From the NCBI RefSeq assembly GCF_965263005.1, contig NZ_OZ253579.1, positions 2,666,001-2,730,000 on the forward strand: a stretch of 64,000 nt of DNA. The letters are read 5' to 3'. Numbering within the stretch: position 1 is the first letter of the stretch; the number at the start of each line of letters is the position of its first letter. This document shows, one piece after another, positions 8,464 through 16,861 of the stretch. The stretch is from Rariloculus sp965263005. Its GTDB lineage: Bacteria; Pseudomonadota; Gammaproteobacteria; Steroidobacterales; Rariloculaceae. The notes below the pieces were generated by a model. That model had not been told where the DNA came from, did not search any database, and saw only the letters and a list, made by a program, of their open reading frames with translations. The translations under genes were made by a program, and so were the position numbers.

Positions 8464-8921
8464 CCTTTCGATCCCTTTACCGCCCGCCAGGGGGTTTCGC
8501 GGGCGGGATTATCTCAGTAACGGCGCGGCATATGTCAATGATGCCCGGAGCTTCGGGACCGCTGTTGTGCCCCGAAGCGCCAAGGCTCCATCGAACACAC
8601 TCTCCCCGCCTGACAGGGACAAGGGGGCGTGTTCGCCGAGGTCGACCGCGCGGGGCAGCCGCACGCGGCAAAGGCCATCATCGTCGTCGCCGAGACTTGC
8701 ACGCGCTCGAACCGTTCGATCCGTCGCAGACGGTAGCGAACGGCGATTGGAGGGAGTTGGATCTGCCCGGATCCGGCGCGAAGCTGCTCGGGCTCGCGAT
8801 GAGCATGGAGCGCATGGGTTCGTTGCGCAGCCTGACGTTTCCTGCTTCAATGATTCGAATCGTGGGGCCGTTTCGGTCAACTGTACCCGAAAATTAATCG
8901 TTAGATTTTAGATGAACTAAC
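8464..8921. other. Intergenic region with a possible decayed coding fragment
   Basis: No intact gene fits here. On the plus strand from about 8614 one frame reads as plausible protein (GGVFAEVDRAGQPHAAKA and onward) until a stop near 8730. A second frame then gives a protein-like stretch to 8897 (DWRELDLPGSGAKLLGLAMS). This looks like a frameshifted remnant, but I cannot name the parent. The last 40 bases before 8922 are strikingly AT-rich for this genome and probably hold the promoter of the following gene. Confidence 0.35.
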
Positions 8922-9884
8922 ATGGATAACTATTTGATGAATATACATAATATTCGACGATTTCACGTGTTCTCTGTAACCGTGTCGACCGCGCTTGCCT
9001 GCGGCTTGTATCTCGATGCCGCTACAGGCCAGGATCTGGCCGCGGATGCCATTCGGAGCGCCCAATACGCATCCTTGCGCAGCAGTATCTGTCCTGCGCC
9101 GGATGCGGCGCCCTCGCCGGCCGAGCCGCAACTCGTTCCTCCCCTCCAGGTCTTCGACAACCTGTACATGCTCGGTGAACCGGGCACGACTGCGTGGGCA
9201 TTGACGACGACAGAGGGAATCATCGTCTTCGATGCGATGTTTCATCACAACGTCGAGCAAACGATCGCCGACGGGCTCAGGGAGGTGGGACTCGATCCCG
9301 AGGACATCGAGTACGTGGTCATCAGCCATGCGCACAATGACCACTTCGGCGGCGCTCACTTTCTTCAGCAGAATTTCGGCGCTCGTATCATCATGTCCGT
9401 AGAGGACTGGGAACACATGCGCTCCTGGCCGCAGCGCGGCACACTCGCTCAGTTTCCCCTCGACGATATCGCCGTTCGCGATGGATACACGATCAGTCTC
9501 GGCGATGCGACTGTCGAGTTCGTCCTGACCTCGGGACATACCCCTGGCACCTTATCCTCGATATTCCCGGTAAGAGACGGCAGCGACGTCCACTACGTCG
9601 GCTACTGGGGGGCGTCAGCGGTCAGCTTCCTGCCTCCCGAGGGCATCGTCGAATACATGGGTTCGGCTGACCGGTTCGCGCGACTCGATGGCCGCGTCGA
9701 TGTGCCGCTGACCAATCACCCGGCGATCGATGGCTCGCTGCTCAAGCTCGAAGCGCTACAGACAAGAGGCGCCGGCGACGCGCATCCGTTCGTCGAGGGC
9801 AATGGCGGATTCAAGCAATGGATGGATCAGATTCACGATTGCGCCGGCGACGTCCTCGAGCAAAAACTCCGCGAAGCACGATGA
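8922..9884 (+). CDS. Exported metallo-beta-lactamase-fold hydrolase, B3-like ligand set
   Basis: 320 residues with a signal peptide in the first 36. The zinc motif HAHNDH is at 136-141, followed by His206 in SGHTPG and His266 in LTNHP. This HxHxDH / GHTPG / NHP pattern is the ligand arrangement of subclass B3 metallo-beta-lactamases and related periplasmic hydrolases, so beta-lactam or lactone hydrolysis is possible. Most environmental members have unknown substrates. The first residues (MDNYLMNIHNIRRF) are encoded by unusually AT-rich DNA, and a start at Met6 would give a more normal signal peptide. It precedes the VOC gene by 100 bp. Confidence 0.82.
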   Translation: MDNYLMNIHNIRRFHVFSVTVSTALACGLYLDAATGQDLAADAIRSAQYASLRSSICPAPDAAPSPAEPQLVPPLQVFDNLYMLGEPGTTAWALTTTEGIIVFDAMFHHNVEQTIADGLREVGLDPEDIEYVVISHAHNDHFGGAHFLQQNFGARIIMSVEDWEHMRSWPQRGTLAQFPLDDIAVRDGYTISLGDATVEFVLTSGHTPGTLSSIFPVRDGSDVHYVGYWGASAVSFLPPEGIVEYMGSADRFARLDGRVDVPLTNHPAIDGSLLKLEALQTRGAGDAHPFVEGNGGFKQWMDQIHDCAGDVLEQKLREAR

Positions 9885-9984
9885 ATGCCGCTCGACCGAG
9901 CGGCTGATCCCTGAGCAATCTGACAACAAAGCGCTCGGTCCTCGATCTCGAACGTCACTACGAGGTCGTGACGGGAGAACAGAT

Positions 9985-10392
9985 ATGAAGCCCCGCATCA
10001 GCATGATTACGCTCGGCGTGCGCGATATCGCGGCGGCAGTGCGCTTTTACCGGGATGGGCTCGGCCTTCCCCGCATGGAGTCGCCGCCGGATGTCGCCTT
10101 CTTCACTCTCAAAGGCACATGGCTCGGCCTGTATCAGCGTGACGCACTGGCGGCCGACGCCGGAGTTTCGCCTGAAGGCAGCGGATTCGGATCCTTGGCC
10201 CTCGCGCACAATCTCGGGTCCGAAGCCGAGGTCGACGCAACCCTGCGCGAAGCCGTCAAGGCCGGCGCGGTTGTGACGAAGCCCCCGGAGAAAACGCCCT
10301 GGGGCGGCTACAGTGGCTATTTCAGGGACCCGGACGGCCATCTGTGGGAGATTGCGCACAATCCGCTTTTCTGGGTCGGCCCGGAAGACTGA
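9985..10392 (+). CDS. VOC superfamily (glyoxalase/bleomycin-resistance-like) protein
   Basis: 135 residues starting at an ATG with GGGAGA seven bases upstream. One vicinal-oxygen-chelate module pair is visible: ITLGVRDIAAAVRFYRDGLG at the N-terminus and GGYSGYFRDPDGHLWEIAHN at the C-terminus, where the terminal Glu-x-Ala is the usual metal-side strand. The first metal ligand position is not an obvious His, so it may be a binding protein or an isomerase-like member rather than a dioxygenase. It converges with the next MBL gene, with repeat copy B between them. Confidence 0.85.
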   Translation: MKPRISMITLGVRDIAAAVRFYRDGLGLPRMESPPDVAFFTLKGTWLGLYQRDALAADAGVSPEGSGFGSLALAHNLGSEAEVDATLREAVKAGAVVTKPPEKTPWGGYSGYFRDPDGHLWEIAHNPLFWVGPED

Positions 10393-10398
10393 CGGCGC

Positions 10399-10545
10399 GC
10401 AGCCCGTGGCCAAAGTCCCGCGTCGCACCGAGACCGGCGAGGCGCGAGGAGGGAGAATATCGGGAATATTCGACCGACGAGCAACGTAGACGGCCGGGAT
10501 GCATCGTCGGTCGAATGCAGCGGGACTTGTGCCACGGGCTGCTAG
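10399..10545 (+). repeat. Structured intergenic repeat, copy B (arm-deleted)
   Basis: Same element as copy A but missing about 18 bp that contain the left inner arm (CCCGGC...). The deletion falls between two GCGAGG/GCGCGAGG-like repeats. The outer inverted repeat is kept, though the left end (GCGCAGCCCG) has drifted. It lies between convergent VOC and MBL-fold genes. Confidence 0.88.
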
Positions 10546-10649
10546 TCCCACCGCAACTTGCCGAAGCCCCGGCTCAGGCAGATCGAGGCCACGGCCGCCT
10601 GACGTCTGACCTCCTCCGCCTGCGCTCCCGTGCCGGCCGTCAGATCGCG

Positions 10650-11504
10650 TCAGCGCATCTCGGCGAGCAGCCCGTCGAGGCCGAGTTGGACGTGCAGGTC
10701 GGCCCAGTTGAACTCGGCCCGCAGCATCGCTTCGATCTCGTCGCGCGAACGGCCCTGCATGATCATTTCCCGGACGAGCGTGGCCAGCCGCTCGGTCTCG
10801 TCGCGAAAGTTCCGCATTTCCTGCTTTGTCGTGACAACGCCGTGTCCCGGAACGACTGTGTCGAAATCGAGCTGGAGCGCGGCGTCCAGGGTCTTCGGCC
10901 AGGCTCTCGCGCTGCCGCCGCCGGCATAATCGATGAGCTCGGGCGTGTCCTCGCCGAACGCAAAAATGTCGCCGGCCGCAAGCACGCGGTGCTCGGGAAA
11001 GAGCACGACCACGTCGCCGTCTGTATGCGCACGGCCGAAGAGGAACACTTCGACTGCCTTGCCGCCGAGATAGATGCGCACGTGCTCCTCGACGGCGACG
11101 TTCGGCAATCCGGGCTGACCGGCCTCGATCATCTTCGCACGTGCATTCTCGGCCGCGAAAACCTCGGCGTTGAGGGCCTGCATCCTGACGTTGCTGCCAC
11201 TGTGGTCGCTGTGGTAGTGGGTATTGACGACATAGCGGACCGGCTGGTCCGTCACGGTGGCGAGCTGCGCCATGATGTTGTCGTAGTCGATCTCGAACTT
11301 GTTGTCGACGAGCAGGACGCCTTCGTCAGTAATCAGCGCCGTCACGTTACCCGGCACGAAGTCGTTGTAGATCACGTAGAGATCGTCCTGAACCCGCACG
11401 AGCTCGAGCTCGGCCGGCGCAGCGCCGAACTGCGCATGCGCGCTGGGGATGAAAAGGCCGACCGCGGCGATCGTAGCCGCAACCATGGTCATGCTTGTCT
11501 TCAT
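10650..11504 (-). CDS. Exported metallo-beta-lactamase-fold hydrolase
   Basis: 284 residues, with the start chosen at the ATG that directly precedes a signal peptide (MKTSMTMVAATIAAVGLFIP...AHA). The zinc motif HYHSDH is at 96-101, followed by His in GRAHTDGD, Asp in AAGDIF and His in VPGHG. This is the general MBL-fold quinoprotein-relay/SoxH-like pattern (HxHxDH, H, D, H) rather than the B3 pattern of the gene at 8.9 kb. The GRAHTDGDVVV motif is typical of environmental periplasmic hydrolases of unknown substrate. It resembles the gene at 63.0 kb in layout. Upstream (11505-11751) nothing else is visible before repeat copy C. Confidence 0.85.
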   Translation of the reverse strand: MKTSMTMVAATIAAVGLFIPSAHAQFGAAPAELELVRVQDDLYVIYNDFVPGNVTALITDEGVLLVDNKFEIDYDNIMAQLATVTDQPVRYVVNTHYHSDHSGSNVRMQALNAEVFAAENARAKMIEAGQPGLPNVAVEEHVRIYLGGKAVEVFLFGRAHTDGDVVVLFPEHRVLAAGDIFAFGEDTPELIDYAGGGSARAWPKTLDAALQLDFDTVVPGHGVVTTKQEMRNFRDETERLATLVREMIMQGRSRDEIEAMLRAEFNWADLHVQLGLDGLLAEMR

Positions 11505-11751
11505 AGCGAATAGGTCTCCGGAAAGTTGACGGCCGATTGTATTGCGAAACGTCGTGCCCGCGTCAGCGCGTGTCACCGGCGCCGGCCGCTGTTCAAGCTC
11601 GTCGCTGTGAAACCGGCACCGATCCGGACTCGAGCTCGCTCATCCGTCAGCGGGCCAACCGAAGCCCAACCCGCGCAACGGATCCGCTCGGCGAGCGATC
11701 GAAGACAGACGAACGACACGATGCTCAACCACTGGCCCGCGGCGCAGGGTC

Positions 11752-11917
11752 CTAGCAGCCCGTGGCACAAGTCCCGCTGCATTCGACCGACGATGCATCC
11801 CGGCTGACTGCGTTGCTCGTCGGTCGAATATTCCCGATATTCTCCCTCCTCGCGCCTTGTCAGCCGGGCGCCTCACCGGTCTCGATGCGACGCGCGACTT
11901 TTGCCATGGGCTGCTAG
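11752..11917 (-). repeat. Structured intergenic repeat, copy C (full length)
   Basis: Full-length copy in the opposite orientation to copy A, bounded by CTAGCAGCCC and GGGCTGCTAG. The inner arms are the same GTCAGCCGGG type as in copy A, and the third inverted repeat is perfect (ATTCGACCGACGA with TCGTCGGTCGAAT). The terminal CTAG supplies the TAG stop codon of the amidohydrolase gene at 11914. Confidence 0.9.
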
Positions 11918-12984
11918 GTCTCGATCCGCAGCAGTTCGACGAGGTTGCCGCCAAGGATCGCACGCTTGTCCGCATCGCTCAACGACGGGGAATCGACGAC
12001 GATATCGATCGTGTCCGGCCAGTCGTACGGGATGTCCGACCCGTAAACGATCTGGCTGACGCCGGTCTCGGCGACCAGATGCCGCAGGCCCTCCTCGGAG
12101 AACACCATCGTGTCGACGAAAACCTGATCCCTGAGATACTCGCTCGGCAACTTCTGGTTGGCGCAGTTCGCGTTCGCACGAATCCCGCAGGCGACTTCGG
12201 TTCGGCCGAAGTAGGAAGGCAGGTAACCGCCCCCGTGCGCACCGCAGACCTTGAGCCGCGGGAAACGGTCGAGCACGCCGTCAAACATCATATGAGTCAG
12301 AAATACCGTCGTCTCGAGCGGATTCCCGACGATGTTGCCGAGATTGCCTCGACCGGCCAGTCCGCCCTCGCGCACGACGTTCATCGCATTGTTCGGGTGC
12401 ATGAAGATCGGCACGTCGAGCTCCTGGGCTTTGGCCCAGAAGGCATCGTACTCGGCTGAGGTCGGCGGCTCGTTGGCGACATGCCCGCCGATGGATGCAC
12501 CGCGATGTCCGAGCTCATTTACGGCGTACTCCAGTTGCGCTGCGGCCAGATCCGGGAATTGCAGCGCGACCGAACTCAGCGCGACGAACCGGTCCGGATA
12601 CGCCTCGCACCACTCGGCGAGTCCTTCGTCGTGCATACGGACTATTCTCTGCGCGAGGTCGCGGTCTTCGGCATACCACCAGTATTGGTTGACGCTCAAG
12701 GCCTGCACGTCGATCCCCCGGGCGTCCATGACCTCGAGGCGGTCGGGTCCCAGGGTCAAGCCCGGGAAACCGGCGTTGAACGGCGTAGCCATCCCCGCCG
12801 GCAGGATAGCGGCGACCTCGGGAAACACGCAGTGCGCGTGGATGTCAACGACGGTCGCCGGCTGTCCCGCGATCCGTACGTCCCTGCGCACCGGCTGCGC
12901 CAAGCCGCTTACCGTGCCACCCGTGAGCCACGCGCCGACCGTTGCCTGCCCGGCCGTTCTCAAAAAGTCTCTTCGATTCGACAT
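11914..12984 (-). CDS. Tat-exported amidohydrolase-2 family metal-dependent hydrolase or decarboxylase
   Basis: 356 residues from the second of two ATGs (better spaced from GGGGG). The N-terminus SNRRDFLRTAGQATVGAWL is a twin-arginine signal. The TIM-barrel amidohydrolase-2 set is complete: HAHC near the start of the mature protein, His in IFMHPNN, His in GAHGGG and Asp in YGSDIPYDW. The family contains aminocarboxymuconate-semialdehyde decarboxylase and relatives that act on aromatic acids; the substrate here is unknown. The stop codon lies inside repeat copy C. It may be related in function to the amidohydrolase at 41.3 kb, which shares its fold. Confidence 0.85.
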   Translation of the reverse strand: MSNRRDFLRTAGQATVGAWLTGGTVSGLAQPVRRDVRIAGQPATVVDIHAHCVFPEVAAILPAGMATPFNAGFPGLTLGPDRLEVMDARGIDVQALSVNQYWWYAEDRDLAQRIVRMHDEGLAEWCEAYPDRFVALSSVALQFPDLAAAQLEYAVNELGHRGASIGGHVANEPPTSAEYDAFWAKAQELDVPIFMHPNNAMNVVREGGLAGRGNLGNIVGNPLETTVFLTHMMFDGVLDRFPRLKVCGAHGGGYLPSYFGRTEVACGIRANANCANQKLPSEYLRDQVFVDTMVFSEEGLRHLVAETGVSQIVYGSDIPYDWPDTIDIVVDSPSLSDADKRAILGGNLVELLRIET

Positions 12985-13065
12985 CATCGCCCCCTGTGCT
13001 TGCCGCCGTGTCGCGGCGACTGCGAGTGCATTGCCATACAGTCACCGGGACTATAACCCAAGACC

Positions 13066-13229
13066 TGGCCGCCCGTGGCGAAAGTCCCGCGTCGCACCGA
13101 AACCGGCGAGGCGCCCGGCCGGCAAGACGCGAGGAGGGAGAATATCGGGCATAGTCGACCGACGAGCAACGTAGACGGCCGGGATGCATCGTCGGTCGAA
13201 TGCAGCGGGACTTGTGCCACGGGCTGCTA
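13066..13229 (+). repeat. Structured intergenic repeat, copy D (full length)
   Basis: Full-length copy in copy A orientation. The inner arms read CCCGGCCGGC and GACGGCCGGG, a changed pair that still base-pairs compared with copies A and C. The third pair ATTCGACC.. is weakened on the left (AGTCGACCGACGA). It fills half of the 313-bp gap between the YceI gene 3' end and the amidohydrolase start. The remainder shows only a likely promoter region and no gene. Confidence 0.9.
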
Positions 13230-13298
13230 AAGCGCGGTCAGGCCCGTTCATTGATGCGATCGAGCGCGTCGCCGTCGAGCTTTAGCCGACCGGTGCGC

Positions 13299-13949
13299 TC
13301 AGTCGGCTCGCTCCGCATGGATCTCATAGAAGAAGTCGATCCCCTCAGCGACCCGCACCGCATTCATCATCACACTGAATGGCTGCATGCCGAGCGTTTC
13401 ATGAGTCAACGTGAACGACCCGTTCGCGGCCAGATTATCGCCGTCGATGACTACCTGCGTCGGTACGGCCACTTCGATCGAGCGGCCGAGAATTTCGATC
13501 GTGAGGTCAATCGACTCGGCTTCGGCCGGTCCCGTCCAATTGCGTCCGCTGACGCGGAGCAACGGAAACCGATCGCCGTCGAGAACGGGTTCGCCCAGCA
13601 TGTTCTCTCGAGTGCCGGCTATGTCTTCGGCGGACGGTTGGGAACTGAATTCTTCGCCGCCTTCGCTTCTGAGCCGGGGATCGTCGACGATCAGGTCCGC
13701 AACGGGAATCTCCAGTTCGAACGACGCCTGCGATGGATCGGCGCCAAGATTGACGACACCGTCGGGCACCCCGACGGAGATCACATGACTGTGGCCAAAC
13801 CGCGCCAGGGGCACGTCCCGATAAACGCGCCAATGGATGTCGGAACGCTGGGCATCGATCTCGAAGACTTCAGAGGCGCCTTGTTGAGCGCCTGCCGGAT
13901 TGGCCGCCAGAATCATGGCGAGCAATCCACAGATACGAAGGTAGTTCAT
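13299..13949 (-). CDS. YceI-like periplasmic lipid-binding protein
   Basis: 216 residues. The ATG is chosen because GGGAG lies seven bases upstream and a signal peptide (MNYLRICGLLAMILAANPAGA) follows directly. The mature part has YceI lipocalin-like features: FEIDAQRSDIHWRVYRD at the start, FGHSHVI and IPVADLIVDDP in the middle, and a beta-rich C-terminus. YceI proteins bind polyisoprenoids or amphiphiles in the periplasm and are often linked to oxidative or quinone metabolism. It is monocistronic, with repeat copy D about 70 bp downstream. Confidence 0.82.
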   Translation of the reverse strand: MNYLRICGLLAMILAANPAGAQQGASEVFEIDAQRSDIHWRVYRDVPLARFGHSHVISVGVPDGVVNLGADPSQASFELEIPVADLIVDDPRLRSEGGEEFSSQPSAEDIAGTRENMLGEPVLDGDRFPLLRVSGRNWTGPAEAESIDLTIEILGRSIEVAVPTQVVIDGDNLAANGSFTLTHETLGMQPFSVMMNAVRVAEGIDFFYEIHAERAD

Positions 13950-14164
13950 GCGCGCTCCCTTTCGCTGCTCACGCATCCGTGATTGTCCGTTGCCGGCAAC
14001 TTTATCATAACGCGGCACTCGCTCAGGCTATGCAGTTCCCGCGCGGCCGAGCCCCTGGAAACAACCGAGGATTCTTGACTACTACGGCGGCGACAGGTCT
14101 TTCTGCACGCATCGATCAGTGGTAACGTGGGCATTGGTACGCAAGGAGTGTTTCCGCGCGTAGA

Positions 14165-14803
14165 ATGAGCGAGATGGAAAACAGTACCTTGAGGTCAAGC
14201 ATGCTGGCCCTGACGGCCGCAGCGAGCTGCGGGCTGCTCGTGGGCTGCTCCTCGTCCGTCATCGTGCTTTCGCAGTTCCCTACCCCGCTCATCGAACCTT
14301 TGCCGATACGTATGGGCGTCATCTTCGACGCGGACCTGTACGACTTCGTCCATGCCGAGCAGATTCCGCAACAGTCCGTGTGGACGATCCAGTTGGGCGA
14401 CGCCAATATCGCGATGCTGGAACCGCTGTTCGACACGATGTTTCTCGAGACCTATGAAGTGGAGGACGTCCCGGTCGGTCCCGGCGATCTTGCCCGCCTC
14501 GACGGCGTGATCCGACCCGTGCTCGAACGGTTCGAGTTCGACGTCCCGATCGGCCAGCGCGACGAGTTTGTCGAGGTCTGGATGCAGTATGGCTTGACTC
14601 TCTACAAACCCGACGGCGAGGTCGTTGTCGAATGGATCGTCAGCGGTTACGGCAAGGCCGAGCTGAGCCGAAACCGGGAACAGGCCGTCGAACGCGCGGC
14701 GGTCGTCGCAATGCGTGAGGTGGGAGCGACGATTTCGACGAAGTTTGCTGAGCAGCCCGAGGTCGTCTATTGGCTGGAGGAGAGGCAAAATGAATCCGCA
14801 TAG
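14165..14803 (+). CDS. Outer-membrane-type lipoprotein, function unknown
   Basis: 212 residues with a lipoprotein signal ending LLVGC-SSS. The mature part has no recognisable domain. It carries FDADLYDFVHAEQIP and a beta strand-rich centre, and ends in EVVYWLEERQ. The start could be Met4 instead of Met1. It is translationally coupled to the next lipoprotein gene (14-bp overlap). The two together resemble the paired lipoproteins seen next to envelope or transport genes, but no partner is present here. Confidence 0.7.
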   Translation: MSEMENSTLRSSMLALTAAASCGLLVGCSSSVIVLSQFPTPLIEPLPIRMGVIFDADLYDFVHAEQIPQQSVWTIQLGDANIAMLEPLFDTMFLETYEVEDVPVGPGDLARLDGVIRPVLERFEFDVPIGQRDEFVEVWMQYGLTLYKPDGEVVVEWIVSGYGKAELSRNREQAVERAAVVAMREVGATISTKFAEQPEVVYWLEERQNESA

Positions 14804-15524
14804 TCAGTCGATTCGCGAGTCAACGATTGGCTCTCGGCGATTACCAGGGCTTGTCCTGGCCCTGTCGGCCGGTTCGTTGCTGGCGGGCTGCGGCGTCACC
14901 TCGCGTATGGAGCCATACAAGCAAACCGATGCGGTGATCGGGACCGGCGAGCAGGTCGTGGTACTCGCCCGCAAGCACCATGCGAGCCATGAGGCCGAAG
15001 GCAAATTCGTCGAATGCATCAGCGAAGCGCTCGCGCGCGGCGATCATGGTATCGAAGTCCACTCCTCGACGCTGTTCGAAGACACGATGTATCCATGGTT
15101 CGAGCCTTCGACGGCGCCTCTCGACACGCTCGAGTTGGCCGAGTTGCTCGACAGGCCCGGCGTGCTTGACCGCGTGGAGGCCACGGGAGTGCGCTTCCTC
15201 ATCTGGCTAGACGGCTCGACCGACCGCGTGTCGAGCGGCGGCGGCATCACCTGCGCCGCGGGCGTAGGCGGCGCCGGCTGCATGGGACTCGCGTGGTGGG
15301 AAGACGACGCCACGTACGACGCGACGGTCTGGGATATCAATGAGCTTGCGAACGCCGGTACGATCCACGCGGACTTCTCCGGCCGGTCGGTGATGCCGGC
15401 GATCATCATCCCGCTACCGTTCATCGCACGCCCGCAGGCCAAAGCCTGTCGCGGACTGACCGACCAGCTCGAGCAGTTCCTGACTTCACCGTCCGGAGAC
15501 GGCGACGAACTCAATCTCGGCTGA
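14790..15524 (+). CDS. Lipoprotein of unknown function, coupled to upstream lipoprotein
   Basis: 244 residues with lipobox LLAGC-GVT after a hydrophobic segment. The mature part contains a His-rich stretch (ARKHHASHEAEGKF), a SGGGITCAAGVGGAGCMGLAWWED segment with two Cys in a glycine-rich loop, and a C-terminal hydrophobic VMPAIIIPLPFIARP that resembles a membrane-associated hairpin. No family is recognised with confidence. The ATG overlaps the end of the upstream lipoprotein gene by 14 bp, so they form a two-gene operon that ends at repeat copy E. Confidence 0.68.
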   Translation: MNPHSQSIRESTIGSRRLPGLVLALSAGSLLAGCGVTSRMEPYKQTDAVIGTGEQVVVLARKHHASHEAEGKFVECISEALARGDHGIEVHSSTLFEDTMYPWFEPSTAPLDTLELAELLDRPGVLDRVEATGVRFLIWLDGSTDRVSSGGGITCAAGVGGAGCMGLAWWEDDATYDATVWDINELANAGTIHADFSGRSVMPAIIIPLPFIARPQAKACRGLTDQLEQFLTSPSGDGDELNLG

Positions 15525-15558
15525 AGCCGAACCGGCACGCCAGGCTTGGGTGAACCTA

Positions 15559-15722
15559 TAGCAACCCGTGGCAGAAGTCCCGCTGCATTCGACCGGCGAT
15601 GCATCCCGGCCGTCTACGTTGCTCGTCGGTCGAATATGCCCGATATTCTCCCTCCTTATGCCTTGCCGGCCGGGCGCCTCGCCCGTCTCGGTGCGACGCG
15701 GGACTTCTGCCACGGGCTGCTG
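15559..15722 (-). repeat. Structured intergenic repeat, copy E (full length)
   Basis: Full-length copy. The outer arms GTGGCAGAAGTCCCGC and GCGGGACTTCTGCCAC are exact complements although both differ from the commoner GCAAAAG/CTTTTGC form, so this is a compensatory change. The inner arms are of the GGCCG type, as in copy D. It sits between the lipoprotein operon and the coiled-coil gene, whose ATG is only eight bases after the element. Confidence 0.9.
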
Positions 15723-15729
15723 GCCCGCG

Positions 15730-16503
15730 ATGTCGAACGAGCTTCTTGGCAACGAGCGCTTGAGCGACGCTCAGGCCTTTGGGCCACCCGTAGATTGCGA
15801 AGTGGAGACCATTGAGGTGGGCAGCAGCATACCAACGCTCTACGAGGCCATCCCGGAGCCGGCCGACGTGTCCCCGCGACCAGCCGCGGCCGAAGAAATC
15901 CAGGCACAGTCTCCGGGCGGGACACGGCAGGCAGGAGGCAGCAAGGAAATCAAGGCGCTTGAGCGGAATTTCGCCGAGCTCGCGAGCCGCTGCAGCGATG
16001 TCGAGCAGCGTCTCGCCGCCAATGCGACCGCGATCGACACACTCACTCGCCAGGTTGCCCTGGCCCAACAGGCCGTGATCGAAGGCAATGCCGCTCAGCA
16101 GCAACTTGCAGGCGAGCTTGAGGAACGCGATGCGCGGCTTGCGGCCCTGGAGCGCACGGTGACCGGCGGCAGCACCGGGAAGCGTAACCTGCGGACGGAG
16201 ATCGAGCGGCGCGACCTGGAGATCGATTCGTTGTCAGGCTATATCGCGACCCGGAAGAGCCGGTGGGAGGAAATGGAGGCGCTCGTTGCCGCCGACAGCG
16301 CGCGTATCGCGGAACTCGAACACGAGCTTAAGCAACGGGTGGAGCGCGAGGAGCGTGCCGAAAGTTTTGCCCGCGAGGAATCGCGCCGGGCAACCGAGCT
16401 CAGAAGGAAGCTCGCGGAGCTCAAGACGGGGCAGCGTGAGAGCCAGCCCGGTCCGGCGCAAGAGACCGCCTCGGAGACGGCGCCCGCCGATGCCGACAAG
16501 TGA
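15730..16503 (+). CDS. Coiled-coil protein, function unknown
   Basis: 257 residues from the first ATG after repeat copy E, with no good Shine-Dalgarno. The first 60 residues are low-complexity and proline/alanine-rich. Residues about 68-235 are a long heptad coiled coil (LERNFAELASRCSDVEQRL onward, then ELEHELKQRVEREERAE), and the tail is rich in Glu, Ala and Pro. There is no signal peptide or membrane segment. Because the repeat abuts the start, the original promoter and perhaps the N-terminus may have been replaced. It is followed after 22 bp by a small membrane protein gene. Confidence 0.65.
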   Translation: MSNELLGNERLSDAQAFGPPVDCEVETIEVGSSIPTLYEAIPEPADVSPRPAAAEEIQAQSPGGTRQAGGSKEIKALERNFAELASRCSDVEQRLAANATAIDTLTRQVALAQQAVIEGNAAQQQLAGELEERDARLAALERTVTGGSTGKRNLRTEIERRDLEIDSLSGYIATRKSRWEEMEALVAADSARIAELEHELKQRVEREERAESFAREESRRATELRRKLAELKTGQRESQPGPAQETASETAPADADK

Positions 16504-16525
16504 CGCAGTACAGCCCGGTCCGACA

Positions 16526-16783
16526 ATGCGAAATCGCCTGAAAACCGAAGCAATCCTCGCGGGCTTGTTGGTCGTGTTCGGCCTGTTTATCCTCCCCGTC
16601 GCGATCTATTTCGTCGGCCAGCAAATCATAGGCGAATACGAAGGGGCCGGCGCGCTCGGTCTGGTCCTGGCGCTGTGGACGGCGCTTGCGCGCGCCGAAC
16701 CCGTAGCCTGGATCCTGGCGCTAAGTCCCTACCTTGTCGTCCAGCTCGCGCGGCTGACGTGGAAGATTTGGCGATGGGCTTGA
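16526..16783 (+). CDS. Small two-helix membrane protein
   Basis: 85 residues with hydrophobic segments at about 9-32 (ILAGLLVVFGLFILPVAIYF) and 44-75. The N-terminus is basic (MRNRLKTE) and the C-terminus is WKIWRWA. A start 36 bases upstream at 16490, overlapping the coiled-coil gene, is also possible. No family recognised. It is likely co-transcribed with the coiled-coil gene. Confidence 0.6.
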   Translation: MRNRLKTEAILAGLLVVFGLFILPVAIYFVGQQIIGEYEGAGALGLVLALWTALARAEPVAWILALSPYLVVQLARLTWKIWRWA

Positions 16784-16861
16784 TTCGCCGGCCCGAGGAA
16801 CGGACACTAGTTTGTTACACTCTTACACTCTTGAGTCAGCGTGAATTCCTGAGGAGGTAAC

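Noticed and set aside
10322..10535. Several short open frames with similar proteins inside the intergenic repeats
   Set aside because: The shared protein text comes from the repeat DNA in different frames; none has a ribosome site or a conserved frame.
16286..16525. N-terminal extension of the small membrane protein
   Set aside because: It overlaps the coiled-coil gene in another frame and has no family or ribosome-site support.
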